A stretch of DNA of 64,000 nt from contig JACRAR010000069.1 in assembly GCA_016234745.1 (NCBI GenBank), positions 26,998-90,997 on the forward strand, written 5' to 3'. This DNA comes from Betaproteobacteria bacterium. GTDB lineage: Bacteria; Pseudomonadota; Gammaproteobacteria; Burkholderiales; Rhodocyclaceae. Positions 62,725 through 64,000 of this stretch are shown here, piece after piece. The translations under genes and the position numbers were made by a program. How positions within the stretch are numbered: position 1 is the first letter of the stretch; each line of letters begins with the position of its first letter. Below the pieces are notes generated by a model. The model worked only from the letters and a program-made list of their open reading frames with translations. It had not been told where the DNA came from and searched no databases.

Positions 62725-63765
62725 ATGGATCCCGCCCTTGAGGAGTTGCCCTGCCCGAGCACCTACTCGCGCATGCTGCTGCGGCGCTGGCAGCGGCAGA
62801 CGGGTACGCTGCTCAGGGGTACCGGACTTGACGCCCATCGCCTCTTGCAGGAGACAACGGTTTCCGTCAGGCAACAGTTGCAGATACTGCGCAATGCCAA
62901 GCGACTTGCCGGGACGCGTGACTGGGCGCTGGAGTTCGGACACGAACTGAACATCAACAGTCACGGCCCGCTCGGCTTTGCTGCCGTCAGCGCCAAGACG
63001 CTCAGCGAAGGCCTGGACGTCTTTGGCCAGTTTGTGCGCATTCGCGCACCCTACGTCAACGCCAGCACCAGCTCATCCGAGCGCAACCTGATCCTGCGCT
63101 TCGATGCCGACTTCCAGCCGCTCGACGATCTCGAAATACCTCTGATCGAGATACTGCTGCAGGTGGCGTCAGCCTATGTCGTTGCCGTGCTGGGCCAGGA
63201 CGTAAGCAGTATGGCGCTGTACTTCCGGCACGGCGCGCGCGGCTATGCCAGCCGCTACGCGCGGTTCTTCAAGGGTTCTTGCGAGTTCAACGCCGATTTC
63301 AATGGCGTGGTTCTTCCTGCGTCATTTCGGGCGATCGAATGCCCTTTGCATGACGAAAGCATCTATCGTTCATCCATCCTTCGTTGCCGCGAAGCCCTGG
63401 AGGCGGTTCTCGCACCGGATGATGTGGTGGCACGCACCAAACATTGGCTCGCGAAGCATTTCGATCAGATCGCCACCAACCACAGCGCCATCAGTTTGCC
63501 GCGCCTGGAACAACTCGCCGAGGTGCTCTGCGTGACACCGCGAACGCTGATTCGGCAACTCGCCCACAAGGGCGTCTGTTTTAGCGACCTTCGGACCGCC
63601 CAGCAACTCGACATCGCCCAGCGCATGCTTGACGATGCGCGCTACAGTGCCAGCGAGATAGGTGCCTTGCTCGGCTATGACAACCCGGCAAACTTTGCGC
63701 GCGCCTTTCGCCGGCTAACGGGAATGGCGCCGGGTGAATTTCGACGGCGCAAGAGAAGCGAGTGA
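62725..63765 (+). CDS. AraC-family transcriptional regulator
   Basis: A 346-residue regulator with the N-terminal AraC-binding-like (OruR/ArgR type) sensor domain (about 20-210) and a C-terminal double helix-turn-helix (PRLEQLAEVLCVTPRTLIRQLAHKGVCFSDLRTAQQLDIAQRMLDD followed by YSASEIGALLGYDNPANFARAFRRLTGMAPGEFRR). It is transcribed divergently from the hydroxylase operon and is therefore the likely activator; the effector is presumably the substrate or its product. The ATG at 62725 follows the proposed binding repeats by ten bases. Confidence 0.92.
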   Translation: MDPALEELPCPSTYSRMLLRRWQRQTGTLLRGTGLDAHRLLQETTVSVRQQLQILRNAKRLAGTRDWALEFGHELNINSHGPLGFAAVSAKTLSEGLDVFGQFVRIRAPYVNASTSSSERNLILRFDADFQPLDDLEIPLIEILLQVASAYVVAVLGQDVSSMALYFRHGARGYASRYARFFKGSCEFNADFNGVVLPASFRAIECPLHDESIYRSSILRCREALEAVLAPDDVVARTKHWLAKHFDQIATNHSAISLPRLEQLAEVLCVTPRTLIRQLAHKGVCFSDLRTAQQLDIAQRMLDDARYSASEIGALLGYDNPANFARAFRRLTGMAPGEFRRRKRSE

Positions 63766-63864
63766 AGGAAAATTCCGGGAAACTGGCGCCATAACCCGAA
63801 TTCGCAATCGCGATTCATAACCTGAATCGACGCCGCGACGCTGACACCGGACGCGCGCGTACTA

Positions 63865-64000
63865 GGGTCTGTTCACAATTACTGAAGCCAGATGAGAGTG
63901 CAAGTCAAACAAATGAATGACAGGAAGCTGGATGCGAGCTTGTCATATCTCGTGGCGATTCGCCTGAAGTGCTTTATGCGATTGAAGAAGCGCTCGATGA
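63865..64000 (-). mobile_element. End of an IS5-family insertion sequence (truncated by the window)
   Basis: The terminal repeat GGGTCTGTTCACAATTA starts at 63865 within CTAG (63862-63865), a common insertion target for the IS427 group of the IS5 family. Fifteen bases inside the end lies the stop of a transposase gene reading leftwards. The rest of the element is beyond the window. Confidence 0.85.
63879..64000 (-). CDS. IS5-family transposase, C-terminal fragment (partial)
   Basis: The last 39 codons before TAA read IERFFNRIKHFRRIATRYDK, then LASSFLSFICLTCTLIWLQ. This is the well-known C-terminus of IS5/IS427-group DDE transposases (ERxFxRIKxFRRIATRYDK). The gene is cut by the window edge, so whether it is intact cannot be judged. 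In many members this is the second frame of a two-frame transposase. Confidence 0.93.
   Translation of the reverse strand, partial: IERFFNRIKHFRRIATRYDKLASSFLSFICLTCTLIWLQ

Noticed and set aside
1..64000. CRISPR arrays, tRNA or rRNA genes, prophage
   Set aside because: No regularly spaced repeats, no tRNA-like TTCGAATC/CCA arrangement that could be supported, no rRNA core sequences and no phage structural genes were seen. The only RNA gene recognised is rnpB.

Overview
The window is chromosomal DNA from a GC-rich Gram-negative bacterium, most likely a betaproteobacterium (Rhodocyclales or Nitrosomonadales type). The gene orders rnpB-mraZ-rsmH-ftsL-ftsI, dusB-fis-purH-purD-hemF, pepP-ubiH, amgK-murU and lptD-surA-pdxA-rsmA are those expected there. 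No genus is claimed. Most of the window is ordinary core genome, interrupted by signalling, efflux, toxin-antitoxin and mobile segments.

Layout. 1-4142: the start of the division and cell-wall cluster on the minus strand (murE fragment, ftsI, ftsL, rsmH, mraZ), with a recognisable mraZ promoter and MraZ boxes, then RNase P RNA. 4279-7880: a signalling trio on the plus strand (HPt-HD-GYP protein, receiver-TPR protein, small histidine kinase). 7877-9913: flavodoxin-like protein, aminotransferase and FKBP isomerase. 9956-14746: PAS-PAS-GGDEF-EAL protein, LuxR-type regulator, permuted papain-like enzyme, single-domain response regulator. 14827-16378: two different type II toxin-antitoxin modules facing each other, each behind a palindrome. 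16435-20966: RND efflux permease and adaptor with a DUF2892 protein. 21229-24471: DUF4145 protein, MFS transporter, ion antiporter-like permease. 24538-28947: a complete four-part ABC efflux system. 28957-36820: a 48-bp insertion-sequence-like inverted repeat, then a translationally coupled signalling cassette (receiver-PAS-GGDEF-EAL-receiver protein, periplasmic-binding PAS sensor, a truncated DUF4118 remnant, a hybrid kinase with HPt). 36886-40328: an SDR enzyme and a gene-poor, lower-GC stretch with a small hypothetical protein, a PIN-like protein and a 20-bp-arm inverted repeat. 40329-45472: heme and purine synthesis, Fis and tRNA dihydrouridine synthase. 45562-50990: MFS transporter, ubiquinone hydroxylase, aminopeptidase P, and the MurU/AmgK cell-wall recycling pair. 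51106-60145: outer-membrane biogenesis operon, a ribosome-modulation-factor-like peptide, acyl-CoA-binding protein, a ThDP enzyme and an M18 aminopeptidase. 60304-63765: an AlkB/XylM-type membrane hydroxylase with its own ferredoxin-reductase and a divergent AraC regulator. From 63865 to the end: one end of an IS5-family insertion sequence.

How the parts work together. Signalling is dominated by cyclic-di-GMP turnover (three proteins with GGDEF/EAL or HD-GYP domains) and by phosphorelay parts spread over separate genes. The envelope theme is strong: division proteins, LptD/SurA, MurU/AmgK recycling, and two efflux systems. The hydroxylase, reductase and AraC genes at the right look like a small catabolic cassette for oxidising a hydrocarbon chain or methyl group, with direct repeats that fit AraC-type binding.

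No wholly new defence system was found. The items most worth following are the PIN-like gene in its low-GC island, the split sensor cassette with the truncated DUF4118 gene, the IS-derived 48-bp element, and the operator and repeat structures reported below.
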